Shown here piece by piece: positions 24,967-33,766 of a DNA stretch of 64,000 nucleotides. Position 1 is the first letter of the stretch; every line of letters begins with the position of its first letter. Source of the stretch: DASPLX01 sp035627375 (GTDB taxonomy: Bacteria; Pseudomonadota; Gammaproteobacteria; Burkholderiales; Burkholderiaceae_D); NCBI GenBank assembly GCA_035627375.1, contig DASPLX010000046.1, positions 74,276 through 138,275 on the forward strand, read 5' to 3'. A program made the translations under genes and the position numbers. Below the pieces are notes generated by a model. That model saw only the letters and a list, made by a program, of their open reading frames with translations, ran no database searches and was not told the DNA's origin.

Positions 24967-25719
24967 ATGCGCAGACGTTTGCTCTCCCTGTTGTTCGGGA
25001 CGATGTGCGGCCTGGCCGCCGCGGCGGAGACGCTGCCGGCCTACAACACCTATCAGACGCCGCCCTTCGTGGTGGAGGAAGGCGCCGGCTTCGCGGCCGA
25101 CGTCATCGACTATCTCAACGCCAATCTCAAGGGCCAGTATCAATTCCAACTGATTCAGCTGCCGCGTCTGCGTCTGAACAGGATCGTGACCAACGTTCCC
25201 GATTTCAAGGGCGTCGTCCTGTTCCTGAATCCGAAGTTCGTCGGCGACCTCGACAAGACGAAATACTTCTGGACCCACGCCGTCATGGCGGATGCAAACA
25301 AGGTCATTTCATCTTCCGCCAGGAAGCTCGAATACAACGGGCCGGAATCGTTGAAAGGCTTGCGCTTCGGCGGCGTGCTCGGCCATCGCTATGACGGACT
25401 GGAAGAGATGTTCGGGAAGGACGTCGCCCGCGAAGACGTGGCGTCCGAATCGCTCAACCTGATCAAGGTGGCGCTCGGACGCGTCGACGTGACGATCATG
25501 CCGCACAGCAGCTTCCGCTATCTCCTCAAGAGCCTGGGCGCCGACGGGCCGGAGCGCGGCAGCCTGTATATCTCGAAGAAGGATCACCTGCAGTTCGACC
25601 GCCATTTCTTCGTCGCCAGGGAAAACGCGGCCCTGGGCCATACGCTCAACCAGGTGATCGCGGGCATGAAATCCGATCCCGCCTGGAAAGCCATTCTCGC
25701 GAAATACGGCCTGGATTGA
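24967..25719 (+). CDS. second periplasmic substrate-binding protein (family 3-like, unknown ligand)
   Basis: 250 residues. The ATG at 24967 follows GAGGAGG by six bases. A signal peptide (residues 1-20, RRRLLSLLFGTMCGLAAAAE) precedes a periplasmic binding fold: PPFVVEEGAGFAADVIDYLN, a central VLFLNPKFVGDLDKTKYF and LKGLRFGGVLGHRYDGLEEM. It is shorter than ABC family-3 binding proteins with clear ligand arginines, and I do not see the classic amino-acid binding signature. It ends with MKSDPAWKAILAKYGLD, the usual terminal helix. It follows the PhnS-like gene by 85 bases and is probably in the same operon. Confidence 0.75.
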   Translation: MRRRLLSLLFGTMCGLAAAAETLPAYNTYQTPPFVVEEGAGFAADVIDYLNANLKGQYQFQLIQLPRLRLNRIVTNVPDFKGVVLFLNPKFVGDLDKTKYFWTHAVMADANKVISSSARKLEYNGPESLKGLRFGGVLGHRYDGLEEMFGKDVAREDVASESLNLIKVALGRVDVTIMPHSSFRYLLKSLGADGPERGSLYISKKDHLQFDRHFFVARENAALGHTLNQVIAGMKSDPAWKAILAKYGLD

Positions 25720-25819
25720 GCCGGCCGGCATGGCGCGCGCACGGAGGTGCGACAATGCCGGTTCGGCTTGAGCTTCGGCTTCCGCGCGCGGTCCAAGCCG
25801 AATCGACCGGAGAACCGCC

Positions 25820-26284
25820 ATGAACACGCCTTCCTTCTTGCCGCGCTTGCTCGCGCTCTGCCTGCCGCTCTGCACGGCGCTGGCGCCGCTGTCGTGCGCC
25901 GCCGAAACCGATCAATCCGCCGTGCCCGGCACGCGGCGTCCGCCGATGAACCGCGGCGTTCCGGAGGGCATGGAAACGCTGAGACAGGCCATTGCCCGCG
26001 AGGTCGCGGTGCCGCTCGCCGACGATCCTTCCCAATGCGGCCTGATGCCGCTGGGCGCCCGCGCCTGCGGCGGACCGCAGTCCTATCTGGTCTATTCGCG
26101 CAAGGTGTCGAACGAAGCGCGCCTGCGCGAACTGGTCGAGCAATACACGCGGATGGAACAGGAGTGGAATCTGAAGAGCGGCGTCCGCAGCATCTGCATG
26201 GTGGAGACGATGCCGCAAATCGTTCTCGCCGACGGCAAATGCCAGGCCAGCCGCGACGGCGGCGGACAAGGCCAGGTCCGCTAG
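25820..26284 (+). CDS. small exported protein of unknown function
   Basis: 154 residues with an N-terminal signal peptide (MNTPSFLPRLLALCLPLCTA, cleavage likely after SCAA near residue 28). The mature part is about 125 residues with Cys in QCGLMP, RACGG, SICMV and KCQAS; four Cys could form two disulfides. I do not recognise the family. The ATG at 25820 lies 100 bases after the second binding-protein gene on the same strand, and it may belong to the same operon. Function unknown. Confidence 0.65.
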   Translation: MNTPSFLPRLLALCLPLCTALAPLSCAAETDQSAVPGTRRPPMNRGVPEGMETLRQAIAREVAVPLADDPSQCGLMPLGARACGGPQSYLVYSRKVSNEARLRELVEQYTRMEQEWNLKSGVRSICMVETMPQIVLADGKCQASRDGGGQGQVR

Positions 26285-26301
26285 CGCCCTCGGCTCGGCG
26301 T

Positions 26302-26790
26302 TCACTCCTTTTTCCGGATGACGCTGAATTCGCCGTCCGGCTCCAGGAAAACCGCGCTCACCTCGTCGAGCGAGGTGATCTCGTGTTCGCGCAGGCGCGC
26401 CCACAATTCGTCCTCGGTGATGAACTCGTGCCGCAGGTTGCGGCGCACGAGGCGGCCGTCCTTCACGAGCGGCAGGGATGACGGCTCGGCGAAGCGGCGA
26501 AAGGCGGGCGAGCGGAAACTCAGCCAGTCGAATGCGACGTTCCAGAAAATCAGCGTGGCTACCAGGAGCACGCCATCGGTGATCGATTTGTATTCTCCCG
26601 ACATGCCGTTTTGCGCGGCATCGGCGACGATGACGAGAATGAGAATGTCGGCGATTCCGACCGCCCCGATGTCGCGCCGGATAACGAAGCGGAAGATCGC
26701 GAACAGGAACCAATACATCACGGTGCCGCGGATGACGATCTCCGCCACCGGCAATTGCAGCGAAAACAGTTCCGACCAATCGACGTTCAT
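26302..26790 (-). CDS. YetF/DUF421 family membrane protein
   Basis: 162 residues. Three membrane helices (about residues 18-38, 44-62, 68-88) are followed by a cytosolic domain: LPLVKDGRLVRRNLRHEFIT then EDELWARLREHEITSLDEVS and VFLEPDGEFSVIRKK. This is the YetF domain pattern. The family is widespread in bacteria, linked to spores and stress in Bacillus, with no defined reaction. It ends 18 bases from the convergent exported-protein gene. A minus-strand terminator at 26801-26834 separates it from the upstream PRC-barrel gene, so it probably has its own promoter. Confidence 0.88.
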   Translation of the reverse strand: MNVDWSELFSLQLPVAEIVIRGTVMYWFLFAIFRFVIRRDIGAVGIADILILVIVADAAQNGMSGEYKSITDGVLLVATLIFWNVAFDWLSFRSPAFRRFAEPSSLPLVKDGRLVRRNLRHEFITEDELWARLREHEITSLDEVSAVFLEPDGEFSVIRKKE

Positions 26791-26800
26791 GACTGCGGCT

Positions 26801-26834
26801 AAAAAAAAGCAGCGTCGCTGGAACGCGGCGCTGC
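26801..26834 (-). terminator. intrinsic terminator after the PRC-barrel gene
   Basis: On the minus strand GCAGCG (26834-26829) pairs with CGCTGC (26814-26809) around 14 bases and is followed by eight T. It lies about 30 bases after the PRC-barrel stop at 26867 and just before the YetF start. Confidence 0.85.
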
Positions 26835-26866
26835 CGAGGATACCGCGCGACGGCGGCCGCTCTCGC

Positions 26867-27307
26867 TTATTGCTGCCAGTAGGGACGCGCGTTGTAATAG
26901 CTGTAGACTTCCGAAGCCCAGGTCGGATCGGCCATCGAGGGCCAATGGTCCTTGTCGAAGCCCGGCGCGTTTTTCAGGCGTTCCGGGTCGATGTCGAGCA
27001 CGAAGCATTCGCGGTCGGCGTCGAGCGTGAGGGCGCTCCACGGAATCGCGAAGTACTTCTCGCCCATGCCGAGGATGCCGCCGAAGGACAGCACGGCATA
27101 GGCGACGCGGCCGCTCGGCACGTCAAGCATGATGTCCTCGATCTCGCCGAGGTCTTCGCCTTGCATATTGACGACCTTGTCGCCCTTGAGCGTCCTGGCC
27201 GCCATCACTTCCGGTCCCGGACCGCCGGAGTAATCATGCTGCTGGTCGACGATGCGCGCGCCGCCGGAAGTGCTGCCGGTGCCGCCGGTAGTGGTTGTCG
27301 GGTCCAT
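26867..27307 (-). CDS. PRC-barrel protein (cytoplasmic paralogue)
   Basis: 146 residues from the ATG at 27307, preceded by GAGAAAGGA. After a Gly/Ser/Thr-rich head, the PRC-barrel covers residues 38-115: LKGDKVVNMQGEDLGEIEDI, GRVAYAVLSFGGILGMGEKY, FAIPWSALTLD. The C-terminal tail has NAPGFDKDHWPSMADPTW and ends YYNARPYW. The same tail occurs in the next gene (27444-28064), so the two are paralogues. This one has no signal peptide. Such PRC proteins are often induced by stress in soil proteobacteria, which is a general association and not shown here. Confidence 0.88.
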   Translation of the reverse strand: MDPTTTTGGTGSTSGGARIVDQQHDYSGGPGPEVMAARTLKGDKVVNMQGEDLGEIEDIMLDVPSGRVAYAVLSFGGILGMGEKYFAIPWSALTLDADRECFVLDIDPERLKNAPGFDKDHWPSMADPTWASEVYSYYNARPYWQQ

Positions 27308-27443
27308 GATGAATCCTTTCTCCGCTGTCGATTGACATGATGCGGACACCCTGGCAGCGGAATGCTTCGGGCGCCGCACCAATGCGATTGTCGAACGGCG
27401 CACAGGTTCCGCGCCTCTTGAATCCGCCGCGCGAATCGCGGCC

Positions 27444-28064
27444 TTACTTGCCTGGGGAAGAAGCGCCGCTGCGTTCGCCTCTTTCAGCCGCGTCGCTCTC
27501 GCCGCTGCTGCCCGAAGACTGCTGGCCGCGCCGTGCCGCGGTCATGCCTTCCCAATACGGCCGCTGGTTGTAATAGCGAGCGGTTTCGGTGTTCCACTGT
27601 TCGCTCGCCATGTCCGGCCAGCGATCCTTGTCGAAGCCGGGGGCGTTTCTCAGCTTTTCGCGATCGACGTTCAGCACCAGCTTGTCTTCCGCATCGGGCC
27701 GCAGCGCCTGCCATGGAATCGCGAAGTACTTGCTGCCGACACCGAGCGTGCCGCCGAAACTCACGACCGCATAAGCCACCTGTCCGCGCGTCCGATCGAG
27801 CACGATATCCTGGATGTCGCCGATCTTCCTGCCTTGGGCGTCGACGACATCGGTGCCGATCAGCTTGCTGGCGCGGCCAAGATCCGGCGTCACCTTATCG
27901 TCGGCCGCCGAACGAGGCGCGGTTTGCCTGCCGGTTTGCGTTTGCGTGGCCGCGCCCGAAGCGCCCGAACTGCCGGTCGCTTTCTGTTCGTTGTCGGCGA
28001 GGGCCGGACCGAACGCTGATGCCAGGAAAATTGCAAGAACGGTCATCTGAAGCGATGTTTTCAT
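27444..28064 (-). CDS. PRC-barrel protein with signal peptide (exported paralogue)
   Basis: 206 residues. The ATG at 28064 follows AGGAGG. A signal peptide (MKTSLQMTVLAIFLASAFGP, cleavage after ALA near residue 23) is followed by a Ser/Gln/Thr-rich linker (residues 25-60), the PRC-barrel (SKLIGTDVVDAQGRKIGDIQ, then GQVAYAVVSFGGTLGVGSKY), the shared tail NAPGFDKDRWPDMASEQW and RYYNQRPYWEG, and a Gly/Ser-rich end. The core is close to the cytoplasmic paralogue 136 bases downstream, which suggests a tandem duplication with one copy sent to the periplasm. Confidence 0.88.
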   Translation of the reverse strand: MKTSLQMTVLAIFLASAFGPALADNEQKATGSSGASGAATQTQTGRQTAPRSAADDKVTPDLGRASKLIGTDVVDAQGRKIGDIQDIVLDRTRGQVAYAVVSFGGTLGVGSKYFAIPWQALRPDAEDKLVLNVDREKLRNAPGFDKDRWPDMASEQWNTETARYYNQRPYWEGMTAARRGQQSSGSSGESDAAERGERSGASSPGK

Positions 28065-28153
28065 AAAACCTCCTGGTCGATACAAAGTGCGGGACCATGC
28101 ATACGCAAAGCGCGTGCCACATGCACGAGCGCGGAACTTCTCGCTCGGAAAAC

Positions 28154-30775
28154 TCATTCCGCCGCCAGCATGCTTTTCTTCGGCGTCAGCCACTTGAGCG
28201 TTTCCGCCGCCTTCTTGCCGGCAATGAAAGCGTGATCGGAGTTGTAATACTCCCATTCGCTGTAACGGCCCGCCAATTGGATGCCGTAGCCGGCCAACCA
28301 AGTCTTGATGGCCGCGACATTGCCGGCGCGCGCATGGTCGTAGATCACATAGGCATACGGCAAGTCGACTTGATTGGCGGTGATGAGCGTGTCGTCCGCG
28401 CGCATCAGGCCGACCCGTACGCAGTCGGCGACGCAGCGCTCGATCAACGCGGCTCCCTCGCAAGGCAAGGGGTGCTCGGGCGAATGGGAAATTTCGCAGG
28501 TGAGGCCGAAGCCGCCCGGCGGATTGCAGTGCGGACTGGCATTGCCCTGTACGAAAATGCGGTGGAACACCGTATCTTCCGGAAAATAGATCCAGTGCTT
28601 GTCGGTAAGGCGCTCCCGCGCCACGCCGAGGTTCACGCAGCGCACCGATATATGGCGCAAGGCGCGCGCCGCGTCCTGGATCTCCTCGGGCGCCTCCTCG
28701 CCGATCAGTCGTACGAGCTCCGGCAACGGCATCGTGCTGATCAGGTTTTCGTAGCGGAAGCGCCGGCCATCGGCTAGCGCCACGACATGCTCGCCCGGCG
28801 AAAGCTGCACGACTTCCGCGTTCAATTCGATGGTGCCCTTGATCAGCGGCACGAATGCCGACATCAACGCTTGAAAACCGCCCCGCAGCGGATAACCGAA
28901 ACGCGCGTTCGGTCCCATCGGCCGCGGCACCGGCCGCAACGCGCCCTCGATGATCTGCTCGAGATCGGGCAGCGGCACCCGGCCTCCGAGCCAGGAGGTT
29001 TCCATCTCGCTCAACGGCACTTTCCACAGCTTGGTGTTATAGGGGATCGCGAAATGCTTGGCGATGCCGCCCCCCCAGATCCGGTAGATGAATTCCTCGA
29101 AATTGGCCGGCTCGCGTGCGGCATCGCCGCGTAACGCTTTGGGCGCCATCGGCCCCAACTCGATGGCGCTGTCGCCGCAGCAATCTTCGGCCCCCCCGGA
29201 CTCCCTGTCCTTGAGTCCGCCGCATGCCGCATTGCCCGCATCGCCAAAGCGCGCCGCGATCGCTCCCATGATGCATTCCTTGATCACATCGGGCGGCAAA
29301 CCGTACAACGCTCCCTGAAACGGATAGCGGGTATAGACCCGCTTGCTGTAGATCCAGGCTTCGCGATCCTGCCAATGCAAGTTGTTTCCGAGCAGCGTCC
29401 GGTAGAGCTCCAGCACATAGTCGTCGTTCGAGAACATGATATGGCCGGCATAATCGAAGGTGAATCCCTTGTCTTCGATCGATCGGCACCAGCCGCCGAC
29501 CGCGCCGTTTCGCTCCAGCAGCAAGACCTCTTCGTCGAGATGATAGGCGGCCGACAGTCCCGTCGGTCCGGCGCCGATGATCACGCATTTCACGTTCGGT
29601 TGGAGCACCGTCGCCCGCAACGGATTGACCTGCGCATTGCCGTCGGACGCTTCGGCGGACGGGAGCTTGCGCAAGGCGCGCTCGGTCTGCAAGGCTTCGA
29701 TCAGGTCGCGCATGCGCGTTGCCGTGCTTTCCCACGACGTCCTCGCCAGCACCGCGCGCATCCGGGCGGCGAGTTCCGCCTGCTGCTCCGGCGTCGCCAG
29801 CAACGCCGCTTCGCAGGCGGCCACGAAGGACGGCGCATCGCCCGCGATCGCGACGATGCCGGAGTACGGCCCGGCCACGTCGGCGATCGGCGTGCTGACG
29901 ATCGGCAATCCGGCGGCCATGTATTCGAGCGTCTTGGTCGGACTGATGAAGCGGGTCGATTCATTCAAGGCGAACGGCAGCAGGCAGACGTCCCAGCCTG
30001 CGAGGAATTGCGGCAGGGCCGCGTATGGTTGATGCCCGAGATAATGGATGTTCGGCCGCTGCGGCAGCGCCGCCGGGTCGATCTTGGCGACCGGGCCGAC
30101 CAGCACGATCTGCCAGCGCGGATGCGCATCGGCGACATGGGCGATCAGCCCGGCGTCGAAGCGCTCGTCGATGACGCCGTAAAAGCCGAGCCGCGGGCCG
30201 GGAATGCTCTTGTGCGCGGGATGGGTGTTGGTCCGATCGAGCGCCTGTTCGAAATGCGCCGCGTCGACGCTGCTGGGAAAGCAGTGAACGTTCGGATGGC
30301 GTTCCCGCTTGGCCGCGTACAGGCTCGGTCCGCCGGTGAACACGATGTCGGCGACCTTGAGCAGCGCGTTCTCGCGCTGTACCAATTGCTTGGGCGCGTT
30401 CTTGAAGGCGGACAGTTCGTCCATGCAATCGTACACCACGATCCGCGGATGCAATTCCTGCAGCAGCGGCAGCGCCATCGGCGTGTAAAACCAGGCGATG
30501 TGGTCGTCGTAATCCGCGATCAGTTGCCGCAGGAGCCTGCGCAACTGCGGCAATTGATCGTCGTGGAAGCCGGACAGCGGAATCGTGGTGTGCGGCCGGT
30601 AGACCGTGACGCCAGGTGCCGGCGAAGAAATGCTGAAACGGCATTCCCCTTCGGAGTACACCGGTTCTTCGATGAATACGATCGGAAAATAGCGGGCAAG
30701 GTGCGACAACAGATGCTGCGGTCGCTGGTAGACGAAATCCCAGCGCAGATGGGAGAAGACGATAATGGCGGGCAT
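28154..30775 (-). CDS. fusion of GT4-like glycosyltransferase and FAD/UDP-galactopyranose-mutase-like domain
   Basis: 873 residues. Residues 1-370 are a GT-B glycosyltransferase-like domain: FSHLRWDFVYQRPQHLLSHL, ARYFPIVFIEEP, LGFYGVIDERFDAGLIA and TKTLEYMAAGLPIVSTPIAD. Residues about 395-870 are a FAD domain: CVIIGAGPTGLSAAYHL, LLLERNGAVGGWCRS, then FAIPYNTKLWKVPLSEMETS and RYENLISTMPLPELVR. This resembles UDP-galactopyranose mutase and related amine-oxidase-fold proteins. An insertion of about 35 residues near 515-550 contains Cys in ACGG and DCCGD. The ATG at 30775 follows AGGAGA. Single-chain fusion could couple sugar isomerisation and transfer; substrates are unknown. A GalU gene is divergent. 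Confidence 0.85.
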   Translation of the reverse strand: MPAIIVFSHLRWDFVYQRPQHLLSHLARYFPIVFIEEPVYSEGECRFSISSPAPGVTVYRPHTTIPLSGFHDDQLPQLRRLLRQLIADYDDHIAWFYTPMALPLLQELHPRIVVYDCMDELSAFKNAPKQLVQRENALLKVADIVFTGGPSLYAAKRERHPNVHCFPSSVDAAHFEQALDRTNTHPAHKSIPGPRLGFYGVIDERFDAGLIAHVADAHPRWQIVLVGPVAKIDPAALPQRPNIHYLGHQPYAALPQFLAGWDVCLLPFALNESTRFISPTKTLEYMAAGLPIVSTPIADVAGPYSGIVAIAGDAPSFVAACEAALLATPEQQAELAARMRAVLARTSWESTATRMRDLIEALQTERALRKLPSAEASDGNAQVNPLRATVLQPNVKCVIIGAGPTGLSAAYHLDEEVLLLERNGAVGGWCRSIEDKGFTFDYAGHIMFSNDDYVLELYRTLLGNNLHWQDREAWIYSKRVYTRYPFQGALYGLPPDVIKECIMGAIAARFGDAGNAACGGLKDRESGGAEDCCGDSAIELGPMAPKALRGDAAREPANFEEFIYRIWGGGIAKHFAIPYNTKLWKVPLSEMETSWLGGRVPLPDLEQIIEGALRPVPRPMGPNARFGYPLRGGFQALMSAFVPLIKGTIELNAEVVQLSPGEHVVALADGRRFRYENLISTMPLPELVRLIGEEAPEEIQDAARALRHISVRCVNLGVARERLTDKHWIYFPEDTVFHRIFVQGNASPHCNPPGGFGLTCEISHSPEHPLPCEGAALIERCVADCVRVGLMRADDTLITANQVDLPYAYVIYDHARAGNVAAIKTWLAGYGIQLAGRYSEWEYYNSDHAFIAGKKAAETLKWLTPKKSMLAAE

Positions 30776-31365
30776 GCGGTCTCCTTGTCGCCTCGGAATC
30801 GGGCATGAATGGGATGACGAACGGCCGTGCGGCGGCTAGGCACTCGTTCGGCGGCTGATTGCTCACGCAAGACATATGCCGAACGGCCCGGCCGGCTTTT
30901 TTTCCCCGGACGAGCCGGTTCGCGGAAACCGGGATCGAGAGACATCCGCTGGTATCCGCATCCGGATTGCATGACGGAAGGCTAGCCCTGCCGCCCGCTC
31001 CGTAGCGAAAGGAAGTGCGTGCGAGCAATGCCGGCGATACATCGTGGAAAGCGCCGGATCGTAAGATTTACATCGCGCAGTAAAACCTACATCGGCCGTT
31101 CGTTCGGACCGAATGTTCCCGCCCGTTTCACCTTGAAACAACCATGCACGGCGGCATTTCGCGCCATCCGCCGCTCGGTATGTTTTCTGCTTTGGAGCAT
31201 CCATACGATTCGCGCCAGGGCGTGGCAGGACCGATCGACCTTCATCGTCGGCGGCAAGCATTGACGCCGCTTAAAACAACCGCGCCGCAATCGGTTCTCA
31301 TACACGATGGCGCAAGAGCCCATCATGTCCAGACACTTGAAGCCAAGAGCAGAAAGAACACGACC
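30776..31365. other. 590-base divergent intergenic region
   Basis: This gap separates the fusion gene and galU, which start outward on opposite strands. I see no convincing coding frame; short frames here lack ribosome sites and domain features. It holds a degenerate 15-base direct repeat, GTAAGATTTACATCG (31061-31075) and GTAAAACCTACATCG (31080-31094), 19 bases apart start-to-start, which might be regulatory. Promoters for both genes must lie here but I cannot place them confidently. Confidence 0.5.
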
Positions 31366-32262
31366 ATGACAAAGATTCGCAAAGCAGTCTTTCCAGTGGC
31401 CGGCCTCGGCACGCGTTTTTTACCCGCCACCAAGGCCTCTCCGAAGGAAATGCTGCCGATCGTCGACAAACCGCTGATCCAGTATGCCGTCGAGGAAGCC
31501 GCGGCGGCCGGCATCACCGAAATGATCTTCGTGACCGGCCGCGGCAAGCAGGCGATCGAGGATCATTTCGACAAGGCCTATGAATTGGAGGCCGAGTTGG
31601 CCGCGCACGGCAAGGTCAAGCTGTTGACGGAAATCCGCAGCCTGTTGCCGAAGGATCTCCATTACTCCTATGTGCGGCAAAGCGAGGCGCTCGGGCTGGG
31701 CCATGCCGTCTTGTGCGCGCAATCGCTGGTGGGCGACGAACCCTTCGCCGTGCTGCTGGCCGACGATCTGATCGACGCCGACGTACCCGCCCTGCGCCAG
31801 ATGACCGACTTGTTCGGGCAGCATGGCGATTCGATCGTGGGCGTGCAAAGCGTCCCGCTCGAACAGACGCCGCAGTACGGCGTCATCGCTCCCGAACCGA
31901 TGGGAGTGCGCATCCATCGCATCGGCGGCATCGTCGAGAAGCCGCGGCCGGAAGATGCCCCCTCGACCTTGGGCGTGGTCGGACGCTATATCTTCACGCC
32001 GGAGATCTTTGCGCACCTCAAGAATACGAGGCCCGGCGCCGGCGGCGAAATCCAGCTCACCGACGCCATCGCGGCGATGCTGGGAACGTCGGCGGTGCTC
32101 GCTTACGAATTCAAGGGCCGCCGTTACGATTGCGGCTCCAAGATCGGCTATCTGAAGGCGACCGTGTCGTATGCCTTGCGGCACCCGGCGATCGCCGAGG
32201 AGTTCTCCGAATTTCTCGTCGATTTGCAGCCCAAGCTGGGACGCCGCAAGATCGGCGCCTGA
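31366..32262 (+). CDS. galU: UTP-glucose-1-phosphate uridylyltransferase
   Basis: 298 residues. Makes UDP-glucose from UTP and glucose-1-phosphate. The nucleotidyltransferase signature is intact: FPVAGLGTRFLPATKASPKE, then MLPIVDKPLIQYAVEEA and later VGVQSVPLEQTPQYGVIAPE and GGEIQLTDAIAAML. The length matches GalU. The start ATG at 31366 gives MTKIRKAVFP; upstream in-frame starts lie in the intergenic region. It is divergent from the fusion glycosyltransferase gene, so a supply of UDP-glucose for glycan synthesis is a reasonable role in this neighbourhood. Confidence 0.95.
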   Translation: MTKIRKAVFPVAGLGTRFLPATKASPKEMLPIVDKPLIQYAVEEAAAAGITEMIFVTGRGKQAIEDHFDKAYELEAELAAHGKVKLLTEIRSLLPKDLHYSYVRQSEALGLGHAVLCAQSLVGDEPFAVLLADDLIDADVPALRQMTDLFGQHGDSIVGVQSVPLEQTPQYGVIAPEPMGVRIHRIGGIVEKPRPEDAPSTLGVVGRYIFTPEIFAHLKNTRPGAGGEIQLTDAIAAMLGTSAVLAYEFKGRRYDCGSKIGYLKATVSYALRHPAIAEEFSEFLVDLQPKLGRRKIGA

Positions 32263-32270
32263 CGGCGCTC

Positions 32271-32294
32271 CGGCGGGTCGATCGCGGCCCGCCG
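32271..32294. terminator. hairpin after galU (no T tract)
   Basis: CGGCGGG (32271-32277) pairs with CCCGCCG (32288-32294) around ten bases. There is no T-run, so it may reduce read-through or stabilise the galU transcript end rather than act as a full terminator. Confidence 0.35.
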
Positions 32295-32360
32295 CTCCCC
32301 GGAACGCATTTCCTAGAAAGTACCCGCCCGTGCTGTCTAAGAAATGCGAGGAGATACACC

Positions 32361-33758
32361 ATGCCGCCACCATCGGAAGACCCGGCGACGACCGCGCGCG
32401 GCGACGGATCGGCCGAGGCGTTCGCGCCGCCGGAGCGCGAAGTCGTCGAGAACCGTATTTCGCGCAGATCGCAGTTGCGGCGCGCCGAAGACCAATTGCT
32501 CCGGCACGATCTGGACGCCAAGATCCGGATGGAGAAGGAACGCGACGAGTTGCTGGCCAGAGAGCGCAACGCGCGCATTCAGGCCGAAACGGCGGCGCGC
32601 GCGCGGGACCAGTTCCTGGCCATCGTATCGCACGAACTGCGGGCGCCGCTCAACGGTATCCAGAGCTGGGCGCACGTGCTGGAGAATTACGTGAAGGAGG
32701 CCTCGTCCTCGCCGTTGGCGCAGCGAGCGCTGCTCGGCATCAAGACCGGCGTCGGCCAGCAGGTGCGCCTGATCGAGGATTTGCTCGACGTGACGCGCAT
32801 GATGAGCGGCAAACTGCGCCTCGTGCGGCAACCGATGGCATTGCTGCCGGTGATTCAGGCGGCGGTCGAAAGCGTGCGCGCGATGGCGACCGCGAAGCAT
32901 ATCCATCTTTCCTGCAGCTACCGCATCACGAACGAGCAGATCGAGGGCGACTCCGACCGCATCCAGCAAATCGTCTGGAACCTGCTGTCGAATGCCGTCA
33001 AGTTCACGCAGGAAGGCGGCAACGTCTGGTTGTCCGTCGGCGTCGTGGACCACGAGATCTGCGTGACCGTGCGCGACGACGGCATCGGCATTTCCCGGGA
33101 CTTCCTGCCGCATCTGTTCGACCGTTTCAGCCAGGAAGACACGTCGAGCACGCGTGGCCACAGCGGGCTTGGTCTCGGCCTGTTCCTGGTGCGCCACCTG
33201 ATCCGCCTGCATGACGGCCGGGTCGAGGCGTATAGCGAGGGCGAAGGCCGGGGCACGACTTTCGCGGTGCATCTTCCGTTGCGCCGCCAGCGCGAAAAAT
33301 ATCACGCTGCCGGACCCGGCAGCGATGCCGATGTCCCGGTGGCCCTGCCCTCTTTGAGCGGCTTGCGCATACTGCTGGTCGACGATCAGGAAGAAACGCG
33401 GGAATCATTGGGCGTGGTCCTGACGAGTGCCGGCGCCGAGGTGTTTTCCGCCGGATCGGCGAAGGAAGTGCTCGATTGGCTGCCGACGCTGACGATGGCC
33501 GAAATGCCCGACATCCTGATTTGCGATATCGCGATGCCCGTCGAAGACGGTTATTCGGTATTGCGCAAGATCCGCGCGTGGAAGACCGGCAACGGCTTCG
33601 CGCCGCTGCATCGCTTGCCCGCGCTCGCGCTCACGGCGTTCTCGCAGCGCGAGGACCGTATCCGCGCCCTGACCTCGGGTTTCCAGATGCATGTGACCAA
33701 GCCGGTGGCGCCGGAGGAATTGATCGTCGTCATCGCCACCATGGTGTTGCGCGGCTAA
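32361..33758 (+). CDS. hybrid sensor histidine kinase/response regulator without a recognised sensor domain
   Basis: 465 residues from the ATG at 32361 (GAGGAG about 8 bases upstream). A coiled coil (about 30-82) leads to HisKA with the phospho-His in FLAIVSHELRAPLNG (H91), then HATPase boxes NLLSNAVKFT (N), DDGIGIS (G1) and GLGLGLFLV (G2). The C-terminal receiver (residues about 335-460) has LRILLVDDQEE and the phospho-Asp in LICDIAMP (about D389), plus the conserved Lys in THVTKPV-like HVTKPVAPE. There is no membrane segment or sensor domain that I recognise, so the signal may arrive through the coiled coil. It is convergent with an NtrC-type regulator that may be its output. Confidence 0.9.
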   Translation: MPPPSEDPATTARGDGSAEAFAPPEREVVENRISRRSQLRRAEDQLLRHDLDAKIRMEKERDELLARERNARIQAETAARARDQFLAIVSHELRAPLNGIQSWAHVLENYVKEASSSPLAQRALLGIKTGVGQQVRLIEDLLDVTRMMSGKLRLVRQPMALLPVIQAAVESVRAMATAKHIHLSCSYRITNEQIEGDSDRIQQIVWNLLSNAVKFTQEGGNVWLSVGVVDHEICVTVRDDGIGISRDFLPHLFDRFSQEDTSSTRGHSGLGLGLFLVRHLIRLHDGRVEAYSEGEGRGTTFAVHLPLRRQREKYHAAGPGSDADVPVALPSLSGLRILLVDDQEETRESLGVVLTSAGAEVFSAGSAKEVLDWLPTLTMAEMPDILICDIAMPVEDGYSVLRKIRAWKTGNGFAPLHRLPALALTAFSQREDRIRALTSGFQMHVTKPVAPEELIVVIATMVLRG

Positions 33759-33766
33759 CGGTTTCC

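Noticed and set aside
27444..29027. 527-codon minus-strand frame joining the PRC-barrel protein to upstream sequence
   Set aside because: It reads through the intergenic region and out of frame into the fusion gene; the PRC protein has its own ATG, ribosome site and signal peptide at 28064.
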